From Thermoanaerobacter uzonensis DSM 18761 (GTDB taxonomy: Bacteria > Bacillota > Thermoanaerobacteria > Thermoanaerobacterales > Thermoanaerobacteraceae), in assembly GCF_900129115.1 (NCBI RefSeq), contig NZ_FQUR01000007.1, positions 62,001 through 126,000 of the forward strand: 64,000 bases of DNA. The letters run 5' to 3'. A program made the position numbers and the translations under genes. The notes beneath the pieces were generated by a model that was not told where the DNA came from, did not search any database, and saw only the letters and a list, made by a program, of their open reading frames with translations. Below are positions 43,201 through 52,167 of the stretch, one piece after another. Numbering within the stretch: position 1 is the first letter of the stretch; each line of letters begins with the position of its first letter.

Positions 43201-43353
43201 ATGGAAGGTATTGTTATAAAATTTATCAGCTTGGTTATTATATTTGTTGGGATTTTATATATGTTATTCTCTTTTTTGCCTCTATTTTGCGAAAAAGAAC
43301 AAAAAAGAGAGTTAAAAGATGAGTCAGTCAAAAAAATTCATGAAAATGAATGA
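43201..43353 (+). CDS. Small membrane protein, 50 residues
   Basis: This short gene lies between the HAD terminator and the ccpA promoter. It codes for 50 residues: a hydrophobic segment (about residues 6-28, ISLVIIFVGILYMLFSFLPLF) and a charged tail EKEQKRELKDESVKK. The ATG at 43201 is preceded at 6-7 bp by AGGTG, and another ATG at 43195 overlaps that site. The start, composition and amphipathic tail look like a real single-pass membrane protein. I do not recognise a family. Confidence 0.5.
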   Translation: MEGIVIKFISLVIIFVGILYMLFSFLPLFCEKEQKRELKDESVKKIHENE

Positions 43354-43372
43354 AAAAAATTGAAAAAATCTA

Positions 43373-43401
43373 TTGACAAAATTCTTTTTAAAAAGTAAAA
43401 T
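43373..43401 (+). promoter_or_regulatory. Sigma-A promoter of ccpA with operator-like sequence at the start site
   Basis: TTGACA (43373-43378) and TAAAAT (43396-43401) are spaced by 17 bp. Just downstream, GCGAAAACGATTA at 43410-43422 resembles half of a LacI-family/cre site, so autoregulation is possible. Confidence 0.65.
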
Positions 43402-43441
43402 AACATAAAGCGAAAACGATTAATCCTGGGAGTGATGTGCT

Positions 43442-44458
43442 ATGAGTGCAACGATAAAAGATGTGGCGAGGGAAGCAAAGGTTTCGATTGCTACGGTTTC
43501 TAGGGTTTTAAATAACAGTGCTGTTGTTACAGACGAGACGAGGCAGAGAGTATTAGAGGCTATAAAAAAGACGGGATATAAGCCTAATGCGTTAGCTCGC
43601 AGTTTAAAGATCCAAAAGACTCATACTATAGGTCTTATAGTTCCGGATATTTCTAGTGCTTTCTATCCTGAGGTAGTTAGAGGGATAGAGGATATTGCGG
43701 CGATGTATAATTATAACATATTTTTGTGTAACACTGACCAAAAAGAGGAAAAAGAAGTCAAATATATAGAAATATTAGGAGAAAAGCAAGTAGACGGGAT
43801 TATCTTTATGGGGGATATTGTAAGGGATAGTGTTATACAAACATTTAACGAGTTTGGTGTACCAGTGGTGATGGCAGGTACTCAGGACAAAGATAAGAGA
43901 TTTCCTAGTGTTATGATTGACAATGAAAAAGCCGCATACGACGCCGTAAAATATTTGATTTCTTTAGGGCATAAGAAAATAGGTTTAATTTCAGGCCCTA
44001 TGCATGACCCTATAGGAGGGCTTCAAAGAATTGAAGGTTACAAAAAAGCTTTAGAAGAACACGGCATAAAATATGACCCTGAATTAGTAGTGGAAGGAGA
44101 GTTTAAAACTCGCAAAGCGTATTTAGCTATGCTAAAGCTTTTGGAATACAATGTAGATGCAGTGTTTGCAGCATCAGATGATATGGCTGCTGCTGCCATA
44201 AACGCCATATTTGACTCAAATCTCAAAGTACCAGAAGACATTCATGTAGTAGGTTTTGACAATACTTATATTTCTACTATATTTAGACCTACCATTACTA
44301 CAATCCAACAGCCTGCATATGACATAGGGGCTGTGAGCATGAGGCTTTTAACTAAGCTTTTGGCAAAAGAACCTATTGAAGAAATGCATGTTATTTTGCC
44401 TCATCAGTTGATTGTAAGAGAATCTACTGGCTTTGGAGAAGAAAAAAATAGCCGTTAA
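43442..44458 (+). CDS. ccpA: LacI-family regulator, catabolite control protein A-like
   Basis: The 338-residue protein has the LacI helix-turn-helix IKDVAREAKVSIATVSRVLN and a periplasmic-binding-like core. Blocks such as GIEDIAAMYNYNI, KQVDGIIFMG, GFDNTYIST and QPAYDIGAVSMRLLTK follow Bacillus CcpA closely by eye, as does the LPHQLIVRES end. CcpA binds cre sites together with Ser-phosphorylated HPr and controls carbon metabolism. It stands alone rather than beside sugar genes, which fits a global regulator. The stop codon is in the terminator loop. Confidence 0.82.
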   Translation: MSATIKDVAREAKVSIATVSRVLNNSAVVTDETRQRVLEAIKKTGYKPNALARSLKIQKTHTIGLIVPDISSAFYPEVVRGIEDIAAMYNYNIFLCNTDQKEEKEVKYIEILGEKQVDGIIFMGDIVRDSVIQTFNEFGVPVVMAGTQDKDKRFPSVMIDNEKAAYDAVKYLISLGHKKIGLISGPMHDPIGGLQRIEGYKKALEEHGIKYDPELVVEGEFKTRKAYLAMLKLLEYNVDAVFAASDDMAAAAINAIFDSNLKVPEDIHVVGFDNTYISTIFRPTITTIQQPAYDIGAVSMRLLTKLLAKEPIEEMHVILPHQLIVRESTGFGEEKNSR

Positions 44459-44471
44459 GGCTATTTTTTTT
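44442..44471 (+). terminator. Terminator of ccpA
   Basis: AAAAAAATAGCC and GGCTATTTTTTT pair around GTTAA, and the TAA of the loop is the ccpA stop codon. The symmetrical A/T runs make it usable in both directions. Confidence 0.85.
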
Positions 44472-44509
44472 GTAAATTATTATGGTATACTGGTGTCAGG
44501 AGGGGTTAG

Positions 44510-45187
44510 ATGGAAAAATTGTTGATTATAGACGATGAAGAAATGTTTGTAAAAGGTTTAAAACTTTCTTTAGAAGAAGAAGGGTTTGAAGTTGATACTG
44601 CCTACGATGGAGAGGAGGGGCTTGATAAGGTCCGTTTGGGAAATTATGACCTTGTAATTTTAGATATTATGCTTCCTAAATTAGACGGTTTTTCAGTATG
44701 TAGAGAGATAAGGAGTTTTTCAAATATTCCCATAATTATGCTTACTGCAAGAGGAGATGATATTGACAAGATTGTAGGGATAGAAATAGGAGCTGATGAT
44801 TATTTAGCGAAACCTTTTAATACTAGAGAGCTTATTGCGCGAATAAGAGCACTTTTAAGAAGAGCTACAAATCCTTATACTAAAAGGAAAGACGAAATAA
44901 GAAGAGGAGAACTTTATATAAATATTACAGAAAGAGCGGCTTACAAGAGAGGCAAGAGAATTGAGCTTACAAATAAAGAATTTGAAATTTTAGTGTTGCT
45001 AGCTTCTAATCCAGGGAAAGTCTATACAAAAGATAAATTGTTAGACTTGATATGGGGATTTGATTTTTACGGTGATACTAATACTGTTACAGTGCATGTG
45101 AGAAAACTTAGAGAGAAAATTGAAGATGACCCTGCAAATCCTCAATATATTTTCACCAAATGGGGTGCAGGATACTATATGAAGTAA
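44510..45187 (+). CDS. Response regulator, OmpR/PhoB family
   Basis: The 225-residue regulator has a receiver domain with Asp52 in VILDIMLPKLDG and lysine in YLAKPF, followed by a winged-helix DNA-binding domain with LTNKEFEILVLLASNPGKVYTKDKLLDLIWG. The ATG follows AGGAGGGG. The kinase gene starts 10 bp later. Upstream of a GerMN lipoprotein gene, it may act in envelope or sporulation control, but the signal is unknown. Confidence 0.94.
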   Translation: MEKLLIIDDEEMFVKGLKLSLEEEGFEVDTAYDGEEGLDKVRLGNYDLVILDIMLPKLDGFSVCREIRSFSNIPIIMLTARGDDIDKIVGIEIGADDYLAKPFNTRELIARIRALLRRATNPYTKRKDEIRRGELYINITERAAYKRGKRIELTNKEFEILVLLASNPGKVYTKDKLLDLIWGFDFYGDTNTVTVHVRKLREKIEDDPANPQYIFTKWGAGYYMK

Positions 45188-45197
45188 AGGTGATAAA

Positions 45198-46598
45198 ATG
45201 AGTTTAAGGTGGAAAATCTTTTCTTTATATTTGATAATTTTAATAATTTCATTGGCATTAACTGGGTTTTATCTTTACCGTTATATTGAAAAAAGCTATT
45301 TAGACAATGTCAGAGTCAATAATTTAATGCAAGCCAATATGGTATCTAATTTTGTATCAAGATTTGTAGGTACCTCTTCTTCTTATTTGATTGAGCCCAC
45401 TATAATGGAGTATGCAAAACAAATAAGTTCAAGAATACTTTTTACTAATATAAATGGAAAAGTATTGGTGGATTCTGCTTCTTCAAAAGAATTTGAAGGA
45501 AAAGTAATAAAGGATTACAGCGATATAAAAGAGGCTTTAAATGGTAAGGGTTCTACAAGTATTCATGACATAAATGGGGTAGGTTGGGCAATGTATACTG
45601 CAGTCCCCGTTATAGCAAAAAACAATGTAGTAGGGGCAATACTTATATCTTCTTCTATAGATGACATAATTAACCTGTTAAACTCTATAAAATATCGCAT
45701 GATATATACTTTTACAGGTATTGGATTTTTGGTAAGCCTTTTAAGCCTTTTAGTGGCTTCTTACATTACTAATCCTTTAAAACGATTAACAGAAGCAGCA
45801 AATATTTTATCTCAAGGGAAATTAGACTATAAAGTTGAGGCAAAAAGCAATGATGAAATTGGGAAATTGGCTAATGCTTTTAATAAGATGAGTTTCAATT
45901 TAATGAAAATAGATGAAGAGCGGAAAAGATTTGTTTCAGATGCTTCTCATGAACTAAAAACTCCTCTGGCATCTGTAAAAGTTTTGATAGAATCTCTCAT
46001 AAATAGTAAAAATCAGGATATAAAATTTTATAAAGAAATATTGAGGGATGTGGATGGAGAACTGGATAGGATGACAAGATTGGTAAATGACCTGTTAGAA
46101 TTAGCACGAATGGATAGGATTAAAACGGTAAAAGTTAGAAAAAGTGAGATTAGTGAAATTATATTAGATGTAATAGAAAGTCTTCTTCCTCTTGCAAAAG
46201 CGAAAGAAATAAACCTTGAATTTAAAGGAAAGAATAATGTTTTTGCAGAAGTTGATCCCGACAGGTTTTATAGGATGGTTTATAACATTGTAGAAAATGG
46301 GATAAAATATACTCATCATGGAGGAAATGTGATAGTAGGTTTAGAAGAAGATGAAAACAATATTTACCTTACGATAAAGGATAATGGGATTGGTATAAGT
46401 GAAGAAACGCTTCCCAAAATATTTGACAGGTTTACAAGGGGAGATACTGCAAGGTCTAAAAAAAGTGGTGGTTTTGGCTTAGGGCTTGCTATTGCTAAAG
46501 AGATAATAGATATCCATGAAGGCAAAGTCACAGTGGAAAGTAAAGTAGGAGAAGGAACAGTATTTAAAATTTCCCTGCCCAAAAAGAAAACTAATTAA
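45198..46598 (+). CDS. Sensor histidine kinase with HAMP domain
   Basis: The 466-residue membrane kinase has two transmembrane segments (about residues 7-25 and 163-190), an outside Cache-like sensor between them, and HAMP from about 192. The phosphorylated histidine is in SDASHELKTPLASVK. The ATPase has N-box VENGIKYTHHGG, G1 DNGIGIS and G2 GGFGLGLAIAKE. It pairs with the OmpR-type regulator encoded just upstream. A promoter for the next gene lies in the 82-bp gap that follows. Confidence 0.94.
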   Translation: MSLRWKIFSLYLIILIISLALTGFYLYRYIEKSYLDNVRVNNLMQANMVSNFVSRFVGTSSSYLIEPTIMEYAKQISSRILFTNINGKVLVDSASSKEFEGKVIKDYSDIKEALNGKGSTSIHDINGVGWAMYTAVPVIAKNNVVGAILISSSIDDIINLLNSIKYRMIYTFTGIGFLVSLLSLLVASYITNPLKRLTEAANILSQGKLDYKVEAKSNDEIGKLANAFNKMSFNLMKIDEERKRFVSDASHELKTPLASVKVLIESLINSKNQDIKFYKEILRDVDGELDRMTRLVNDLLELARMDRIKTVKVRKSEISEIILDVIESLLPLAKAKEINLEFKGKNNVFAEVDPDRFYRMVYNIVENGIKYTHHGGNVIVGLEEDENNIYLTIKDNGIGISEETLPKIFDRFTRGDTARSKKSGGFGLGLAIAKEIIDIHEGKVTVESKVGEGTVFKISLPKKKTN

Positions 46599-46680
46599 GT
46601 TTTTTAATGATTTTTTTATGTTTATTTAATGTTTGTGTAACAAAAGTATAGTAAGATTAAACTAAAGGGAGGGAATAAAA

Positions 46681-48120
46681 GTGAAAAAAATTGCCCTAGT
46701 ATTGATAGGCTTATTTATTTTGACGTTGTCGGGGTGCTTTGCGAGAGTTAATAGCAATAATGAAAATGCCCCTATAAATCCAAAGCCTACGGTACAAGAC
46801 GTGTCCAGAGAGATTTCTCTTTATTTTTTAAATGATAAGATGAATGGACTTATTTTAGAAAAAAGACTTATTGCTAAGGATTCTGATGTTTTAAAGCAAG
46901 TTGTAACTGAAATGATTAAAGGGCCGACAGATGAATATGCAAAACCGGTATTTCCCAGTGGGACAAAGCTAATCTCTATAGAATTACAGGACGGAACTGC
47001 TTTTGTAAATTTATCCAAAGAATTTTTACAAGATAGTGAAGATGAAGAAATAGACAAATTAAGAGTTGCTGCACTCATAAATTCTTTGACCGATATACCC
47101 GGAGTTGACAGTGTTCAAATACTAGTTGAAGGAAATAAAGTTGACGCGGTAGGAAAATACAAAATAGGTTTAGAACCTTTAAAAAGAATAGTCTTAATAG
47201 GAGAGGTATATAATAACCCAGATAGGATAAAGAAATTACAGGAAAGAGCAGATTTAGGAAAAGAAACATGGCGTTTTGACCCTATTCAACTCCTTAGAAA
47301 AGAAGGCGGGATAATAGGGATTGGAAGTGAAGATGATTTGACTTTAAAAGATGAAAACAATGGTGTAGCTTATGTAGAGGCGATACACGATAATAAAATG
47401 TATAACATAACATTGGTTCAGCCCCTTGGTAAAGGAAGTAACTATATTTGGGTTATAGACAATGTTAAAGCCAAGTTTACTCAAATACCTGAAGCAAACC
47501 CTCTTAAAGGAGAATCTTTTATATACGGTATAGTGAAGGCTATCGATTATGAAAACAGGATTATAACAATTGAAAGAGAATACCAGGACTCTCAGGATGT
47601 AAGAAATCAAGTAGGGCCGGATATAAAGGTATTGCCTGATGCTATTATACATTTTCAAGCGAAAGTGGGCTATGACAGCCAAGGAGGATTTAAGTATGCA
47701 GAAAGGGACATGAACTTTGCGGAAATAAAAATAGGAGATGAGTTGGGTATAATATTGAATAAAGATAAAGAAGCAAGGGCTATAATAGTTTCTGATAGAA
47801 GTAACATATCTTATGAACCAAATATAAAAGTAGTGTCCCCAGTCAGAAACAATGTGGTGACAAGTCCTTTTAAAGTAATAGGCAAAGCGAGAGTATTTGA
47901 GGGAAATGTAAATATAAGGCTTGTTGGCAGCGGTGGGAATGTCATAAGTGAGACTTTTGTACAAGCTACTGCTGCTGCTCCTTCTTGGGGAGATTTTGAA
48001 GCTATAATCTCTTATAAACCTTTAAAAGAGCCTCAAAACGGTATTCTTCAGGTCTTCTCTTTAAGCCCTAAAGATGGTTCTGTACAAAACCTCGTTTCTA
48101 TTCCATTAAAACTTAAGTGA
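46681..48120 (+). CDS. GerMN-domain lipoprotein with C-terminal Gmad2 domain
   Basis: The 479-residue exported protein has a lipobox LSGCFA near residue 19. A GerMN domain (about residues 45-160, with SLYFLNDKMNGLILEKR and GTAFVNLSKEFL) is followed by an unassigned middle part and a Gmad2 immunoglobulin-like domain at the C-terminus (VVSPVRNNVVTSPFKVIGKARVFEGN). GerMN proteins act in spore formation and germination in Bacillus, and GerMN-Gmad2 combinations occur in cell-surface lipoproteins. The start is GTG after GGGAGGG. It follows a two-component system that may control it. Confidence 0.85.
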   Translation: MKKIALVLIGLFILTLSGCFARVNSNNENAPINPKPTVQDVSREISLYFLNDKMNGLILEKRLIAKDSDVLKQVVTEMIKGPTDEYAKPVFPSGTKLISIELQDGTAFVNLSKEFLQDSEDEEIDKLRVAALINSLTDIPGVDSVQILVEGNKVDAVGKYKIGLEPLKRIVLIGEVYNNPDRIKKLQERADLGKETWRFDPIQLLRKEGGIIGIGSEDDLTLKDENNGVAYVEAIHDNKMYNITLVQPLGKGSNYIWVIDNVKAKFTQIPEANPLKGESFIYGIVKAIDYENRIITIEREYQDSQDVRNQVGPDIKVLPDAIIHFQAKVGYDSQGGFKYAERDMNFAEIKIGDELGIILNKDKEARAIIVSDRSNISYEPNIKVVSPVRNNVVTSPFKVIGKARVFEGNVNIRLVGSGGNVISETFVQATAAAPSWGDFEAIISYKPLKEPQNGILQVFSLSPKDGSVQNLVSIPLKLK

Positions 48121-48122
48121 AT

Positions 48123-48632
48123 TCAGTATTTCAAGGACAATTGGATGCTTTTGGCAATTACTTCGGCTATGTCAAATACAAATCCTAATCTTACTGAGTT
48201 TAGAGGAATTGAGTCATATACATCGACAATACCTACTATTGAAATATCTCCAACAGGAGGCAGCATTTTCCCCACACCTTTTCCAGGGTACAGTGGGGCT
48301 TTTTTTATTGAGATTTTTCCTATACTTTCTTTGTCTCCTAAAGAAGCATCTATAGCTATAATTTTACTGTTAGGATGCTTCTTTTTTATGTATTTCATAT
48401 TCTCTTCTAGGTTCATAGCGTGGATTGGAGATTTTAAGGTGCCGTAAACAAAGTAGGTTGGTGGAAGTGATTTTGATAACAGATTTCCCACGATAGGTCC
48501 TAAGGAATCACTTATAAATTTGTCTGTGCCAATACATAAAAAAATTGAATTAGGACTTAAATATGTACTTAAAAAATTTGATATAAAATAAATTGCATTT
48601 GAGTCGTCATATTTAAGCCTTAATTCATCCAT
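48123..48632 (-). CDS. yyaC: Spore protease-like protein, YyaC family
   Basis: The 169-residue protein has the YyaC pattern FLCIGTDKFISDSLGPIVGNLL and IIAIDASLGDKESIGKISIKKAPLYPGKGVGK, related in fold to the germination protease GPR. YyaC is produced in sporulating Bacillus, with no defined substrate. The acidic residues of the core (GTD, IDASLGD) are kept. It is convergent with the GerMN gene; the two stop codons are separated by only two bases, and no terminator is seen. Confidence 0.85.
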   Translation of the reverse strand: MDELRLKYDDSNAIYFISNFLSTYLSPNSIFLCIGTDKFISDSLGPIVGNLLSKSLPPTYFVYGTLKSPIHAMNLEENMKYIKKKHPNSKIIAIDASLGDKESIGKISIKKAPLYPGKGVGKMLPPVGDISIVGIVDVYDSIPLNSVRLGFVFDIAEVIAKSIQLSLKY

Positions 48633-48727
48633 CTATAAATAGCCTCCTTTACAAATAAGTTGAATTAAAATTTTTATGGCAAGCAATAATAAGAATATGC
48701 AATATTAATTGAAAGGAATGACTGATA

Positions 48728-49345
48728 TTGAAGAGACTAGGATTATATTTGGTTTTGATTGTTGTGATTGCTCTTTTTACTACTATGTTTATGTTGAAGA
48801 CAAAGTTTGAAGAACCTATTTATTTCTCTCAACAAAATTTGCGGGATAAAAATGAAATCCAGCTTACGAAAGAAAATGAGAGGGTTTGTGAAGAAGAGCA
48901 AACTGCCAGTTCAAGAGTAGATAAAGTAGATAAAGAAGAAAAAGAAATGGCAAAAAGAAATCAAAGAAGTGAAAACGCCAGGAAAGTAAGGATTTTTAAA
49001 GAGAAAATATTAGAGGACCTGCTTAAACAAAAAAACAGAGAAGTTTATGATTTGGGAAATAACAAAAAAACGCAAGAGGAAAATAGTGGCGATAACAACA
49101 TAATAATTACTCCAGAAAAGATTTTACAAGTGCAAAATGAGATGGAACCTTTACAAAAAATCAAAGTAATGAATATTATCCTTAAATTAGGAGCAGAGGA
49201 TATGAACGAAATTATGAAAATAGCTCAGAAGGGCTTGACACAAAAGGATAATGACAAAATAATGGAAATATTGAAAAATAAGCTTTCCTCTGAAGATGTT
49301 AGGTACCTTGTAGAAATAGCAAATGAATATTTTGCAAAAAAATAA
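48728..49345 (+). CDS. Unrecognised membrane-anchored helical protein, 205 residues
   Basis: I do not recognise this family. The protein has an N-terminal anchor (about residues 4-23, LGLYLVLIVVIALFTTMF), then a highly charged region rich in Lys, Glu and Arg that is likely coiled coil (about 35-105), and a C-terminal domain of about 70 residues with three or four short helices (MNIILKLGAEDMNEIMKIA). The start is TTG, with AAAGGAATG about ten bases upstream. The last helices recall MgtE-N or FliG-like repeats, but that is only a resemblance. It stands alone between yyaC and a terminator. Confidence 0.65.
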   Translation: MKRLGLYLVLIVVIALFTTMFMLKTKFEEPIYFSQQNLRDKNEIQLTKENERVCEEEQTASSRVDKVDKEEKEMAKRNQRSENARKVRIFKEKILEDLLKQKNREVYDLGNNKKTQEENSGDNNIIITPEKILQVQNEMEPLQKIKVMNIILKLGAEDMNEIMKIAQKGLTQKDNDKIMEILKNKLSSEDVRYLVEIANEYFAKK

Positions 49346-49373
49346 ACCCCTCCTTAAAATTAGAAGGGGTTTT
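49344..49373. terminator. Bidirectional terminator between 48728-49345 and the glycosidase gene
   Basis: AAACCCC and GGGGTTT pair around an AT-rich loop, giving T-runs on both strands. It serves the two convergent genes. Confidence 0.8.
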
Positions 49374-49387
49374 AAATTTCGTTAAAT

Positions 49388-51751
49388 TTATTTATTTATA
49401 AGATTTTTAAACTGATAGTTTATTTCTTTGCTGTTTACCATTACAGAAATAAAACCAAAGTCATTGTATATGTCATTTGTATTGCCTTCTACGTCTGTAC
49501 CATAAGTTGTGATGTATCTTATTTCATCATTTAAAGTAGTGTAAAACTTGCTTTTGCTGTTATATATAATCCACACATTTTTACCTGTATTTTTGTTAAA
49601 TTCTTTTAGAGTCTCTTCAAATAAAGTAGCTTCTTTTACGTCTTTAAAACCATCACTTCCCCATACTGGTTTAGGAAGTATGACAAAAAGGTTATCTCCT
49701 TTTACGTTGCTGAGCTGTTCTTTAAACCAAGTCCATTGGTTTTTATCAGGACTTAAAAGACTTCCACTGCGATTGTTAAGGGCAATAAATGTTGAATTGT
49801 TATAATTATATACCTCATACTTCTCATTGGTGGTAATGTATTTAACTTTCAAATTATTTAAAACTTTTTCATCTATATCTCCTAAAAATATAGCCAGGGG
49901 GTATTCTTTGTTTGCAATATCAGCCGCTTTTAAAGATATTTGCAACTTCAAAAGGGTATTGTATTTTGTATCACCAAATACCATAAATTTAAAAGAATTA
50001 GAAGTATTTTTCACAGGCGCTTCTTTGTTAGCTGGGTCTATTTGTGTAAACTCTGTAACTTTAGGAAGTATTGACGTGTCAAATTCTGAACCTTGTCCTA
50101 CTCTAACGGGTAAAATGGCTTTTTCTCCCAGTATATTTGCGACAAGTGCACCACTCGCATCAAAATTAGAGGATATAAATGCTCCCTTGTTATCTATATT
50201 GCCAATGTTGTTATAAACATCCCAAGTAATATCTTGCGGTTCTATTAAAGCTCTGTAGCCTTTTATGTTCTTTGCAGTGACTGTTATGGGTACTGCTTTG
50301 TTTTTATCAACGACTATATTAGCTGGATTAAATCGTATGTCTACAGGTTTGTCAAGAGAATTTATTTTGATAGTCCCAATAGCATTTCCTACTCTTGCAG
50401 TTATAACACCTTCTCCTACGCTTGTTGGCATAAAAGCATTACCACTAAATACTCCAGTAATTCCACTTACTGAAAACAAAACTTCTTCAGGATTAATTAT
50501 GACAGGATTGTAATTTTCATCGTATCCTTTAACTGTAATTGTCCTGTGAAGTCCTTTAAACACGTTAGTATCTGATACTTCTAATTTTAAAGCGTATAGA
50601 TTTCCCTTAGGAGCTGTGTTAAATATTCCTATTCCATTTGCTACTTTTCTTTCATAGCCTTCAGGAGCATAATTTGCAAGTTTAGCGTCAGTATCCCCTA
50701 TTGGTCTTATTGCCATTTGTGTTGACCCGCCACCGTCTAAGTTTAAAGCATCATATGCACCTAAGGATATCATTAAATTTGCCATTTCTGTTTGTGTCAT
50801 TCCACGGCTTGAAGTACCGTCAACAGTGGCGATGATCAAATATTTTTTGTCTTGAGTATAGCCTATTGCTGTTCGTGCTGTGTAGCCTTTTATTTCATGA
50901 GTGAAAGGCGCAATTTTTCCGTCTTTTACAAGGATTGTGCCGCCACTTACAGCCATTTTGAGATTTTGAAAGGGAGGATTTGTATTTATGTCTTTTTGTA
51001 TTATATCTCCTGGCTTTAAAGTGAGTAAATTTTCACCTACATAACCTGCACCAGCCAACACATATCCGCCTTGTGGTATTTCGACAGAAGGCTGTCCTTG
51101 ACGCACTTCTAATACTCTGTCATTTTCATCTACAATGACTTCTACCAATTGAGGTACATTTTCATTTGCTCCCGGAGATGTTGTAAACCAATCCCTTGTG
51201 TACATTACTAAATACTCAAAAGTATTGCTTATTTTATTTATTGCGGCAAGAGGAAGTTTCGTGCCGTTTGGAAGAGTAACGGACATACTTTTTGACCAAT
51301 ATTCTATAGAGGGAACTCCATTTGCGTCAATGGAGAAAGTGGCCAGTTTACTCTCATTTGAAGGGTCTGTTATTAACCTTCCATCTTTTACTGTTGCTCC
51401 TATTACGAATCCTGTTTTTGTATCGAAGAAATCGCCGTTCACAGCAGCCACAGCACCATAAGAATTTGCCATTTCACGCACTGGCATTCTATCTTTTATG
51501 CCAGTAGGATTGAAAATTACTGATACATCAGTATATTTATCAGTTAAGTCCACTTTTAACACGTTAATGTTTATCCATCCTTCAGTCGTAAAATAGATTA
51601 TATTTTTATGTACTACTCCTTTACTTAAATTTTGTGCAAATTCTTTTGCCTCAAGGATTGTATATGTATCGGCCTTTACATTTTGCATTGGAAAAGCTAA
51701 AAATAGTAGAAGAGAGCTGATGCATAAAGATAATATTTTTTTAATTCTCAA
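49388..51751 (-). CDS. Exported phosphodiester glycosidase-domain protein with degenerate phosphoesterase-like tail
   Basis: The 787-residue protein has a signal peptide (residues 1-27, ending NVKADT). A phosphodiester glycosidase (NAGPA, PF09992-type) domain spans about residues 70-380, with AAVNGDFFDTKTGF, TARTAIGYTQDKKYLIIATVDG and LNLDGGGSTQMAIR. Immunoglobulin-like repeats fill the middle. The end (about 590-787) resembles a metallophosphatase (MVFGDTKYN, FLGDID), but the usual GNH(D/E) and GHxH metal motifs are not seen. Family members cut glycosyl phosphodiesters in wall polymers or exopolysaccharide. The start is TTG after GGAGGGA. Confidence 0.85.
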   Translation of the reverse strand: MRIKKILSLCISSLLLFLAFPMQNVKADTYTILEAKEFAQNLSKGVVHKNIIYFTTEGWININVLKVDLTDKYTDVSVIFNPTGIKDRMPVREMANSYGAVAAVNGDFFDTKTGFVIGATVKDGRLITDPSNESKLATFSIDANGVPSIEYWSKSMSVTLPNGTKLPLAAINKISNTFEYLVMYTRDWFTTSPGANENVPQLVEVIVDENDRVLEVRQGQPSVEIPQGGYVLAGAGYVGENLLTLKPGDIIQKDINTNPPFQNLKMAVSGGTILVKDGKIAPFTHEIKGYTARTAIGYTQDKKYLIIATVDGTSSRGMTQTEMANLMISLGAYDALNLDGGGSTQMAIRPIGDTDAKLANYAPEGYERKVANGIGIFNTAPKGNLYALKLEVSDTNVFKGLHRTITVKGYDENYNPVIINPEEVLFSVSGITGVFSGNAFMPTSVGEGVITARVGNAIGTIKINSLDKPVDIRFNPANIVVDKNKAVPITVTAKNIKGYRALIEPQDITWDVYNNIGNIDNKGAFISSNFDASGALVANILGEKAILPVRVGQGSEFDTSILPKVTEFTQIDPANKEAPVKNTSNSFKFMVFGDTKYNTLLKLQISLKAADIANKEYPLAIFLGDIDEKVLNNLKVKYITTNEKYEVYNYNNSTFIALNNRSGSLLSPDKNQWTWFKEQLSNVKGDNLFVILPKPVWGSDGFKDVKEATLFEETLKEFNKNTGKNVWIIYNSKSKFYTTLNDEIRYITTYGTDVEGNTNDIYNDFGFISVMVNSKEINYQFKNLINK

Positions 51752-52040
51752 TCGTATCCCTCCTGGTGTTTTTTGTATTTTACGTATGTTTTCTTTTCAG
51801 GTTAATTGTACCATCGTATTATTACAGGTGTATTACAAAAACATAAATATTTGGTTAATATTTATTATTTGCCGCGTAAATAAAGTTGAAACAGTAAGCT
51901 TATCAGCTTGAAGGGGAAATTAAAGAAATTATTTACTTACATTTTAAATTAATAAGTTTAAAATATGACGTATTCTTAAAAAATTTAAAGATTAAAAGCG
52001 ATAAATCAATAAAACGGCCATTTTTAAGCTTCTATGCCTA
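51752..52040. other. AT-rich intergenic region without a gene
   Basis: The interval between the glycosidase start and the tRNA promoter carries no credible ORF on either strand. It should contain the minus-strand promoter of the glycosidase gene, but I see no clear -35/-10 pair. Confidence 0.5.
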
Positions 52041-52069
52041 TTGTGAAATTTCATTTTTTCTATTATAAT
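52041..52069 (+). promoter_or_regulatory. Promoter of the tRNA cluster
   Basis: TTGTGA (52041-52046) and TATAAT (52064-52069) are spaced by 17 bp, 18 bp before the first tRNA. Confidence 0.7.
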
Positions 52070-52087
52070 TTATTTCGTCACTGATGT

Positions 52088-52163
52088 CGGGATGTAGCGC
52101 AGTTGGTAGCGCACGTGCTTTGGGAGCATGGGGTCGGGGGTTCAAGTCCCTCCATCCCGACCA
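52088..52163 (+). tRNA. tRNA-Pro (anticodon TGG)
   Basis: A cloverleaf of 76 nt with acceptor CGGGATG/CATCCCG, D-loop AGTTGGTAG, T-arm GTTCAAGTCC and encoded CCA is seen. The anticodon loop is CTTTGGGAG, so the anticodon is TGG. Confidence 0.97.
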
Positions 52164-52167
52164 TTGT

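Noticed and set aside
47344-47964. 206-codon minus-strand ORF opposite the GerMN gene
   Set aside because: It is rich in Tyr, Ile, Phe and Ser, as expected for the antisense of an A-rich gene, and has no family motif. The sense gene has clear domains.
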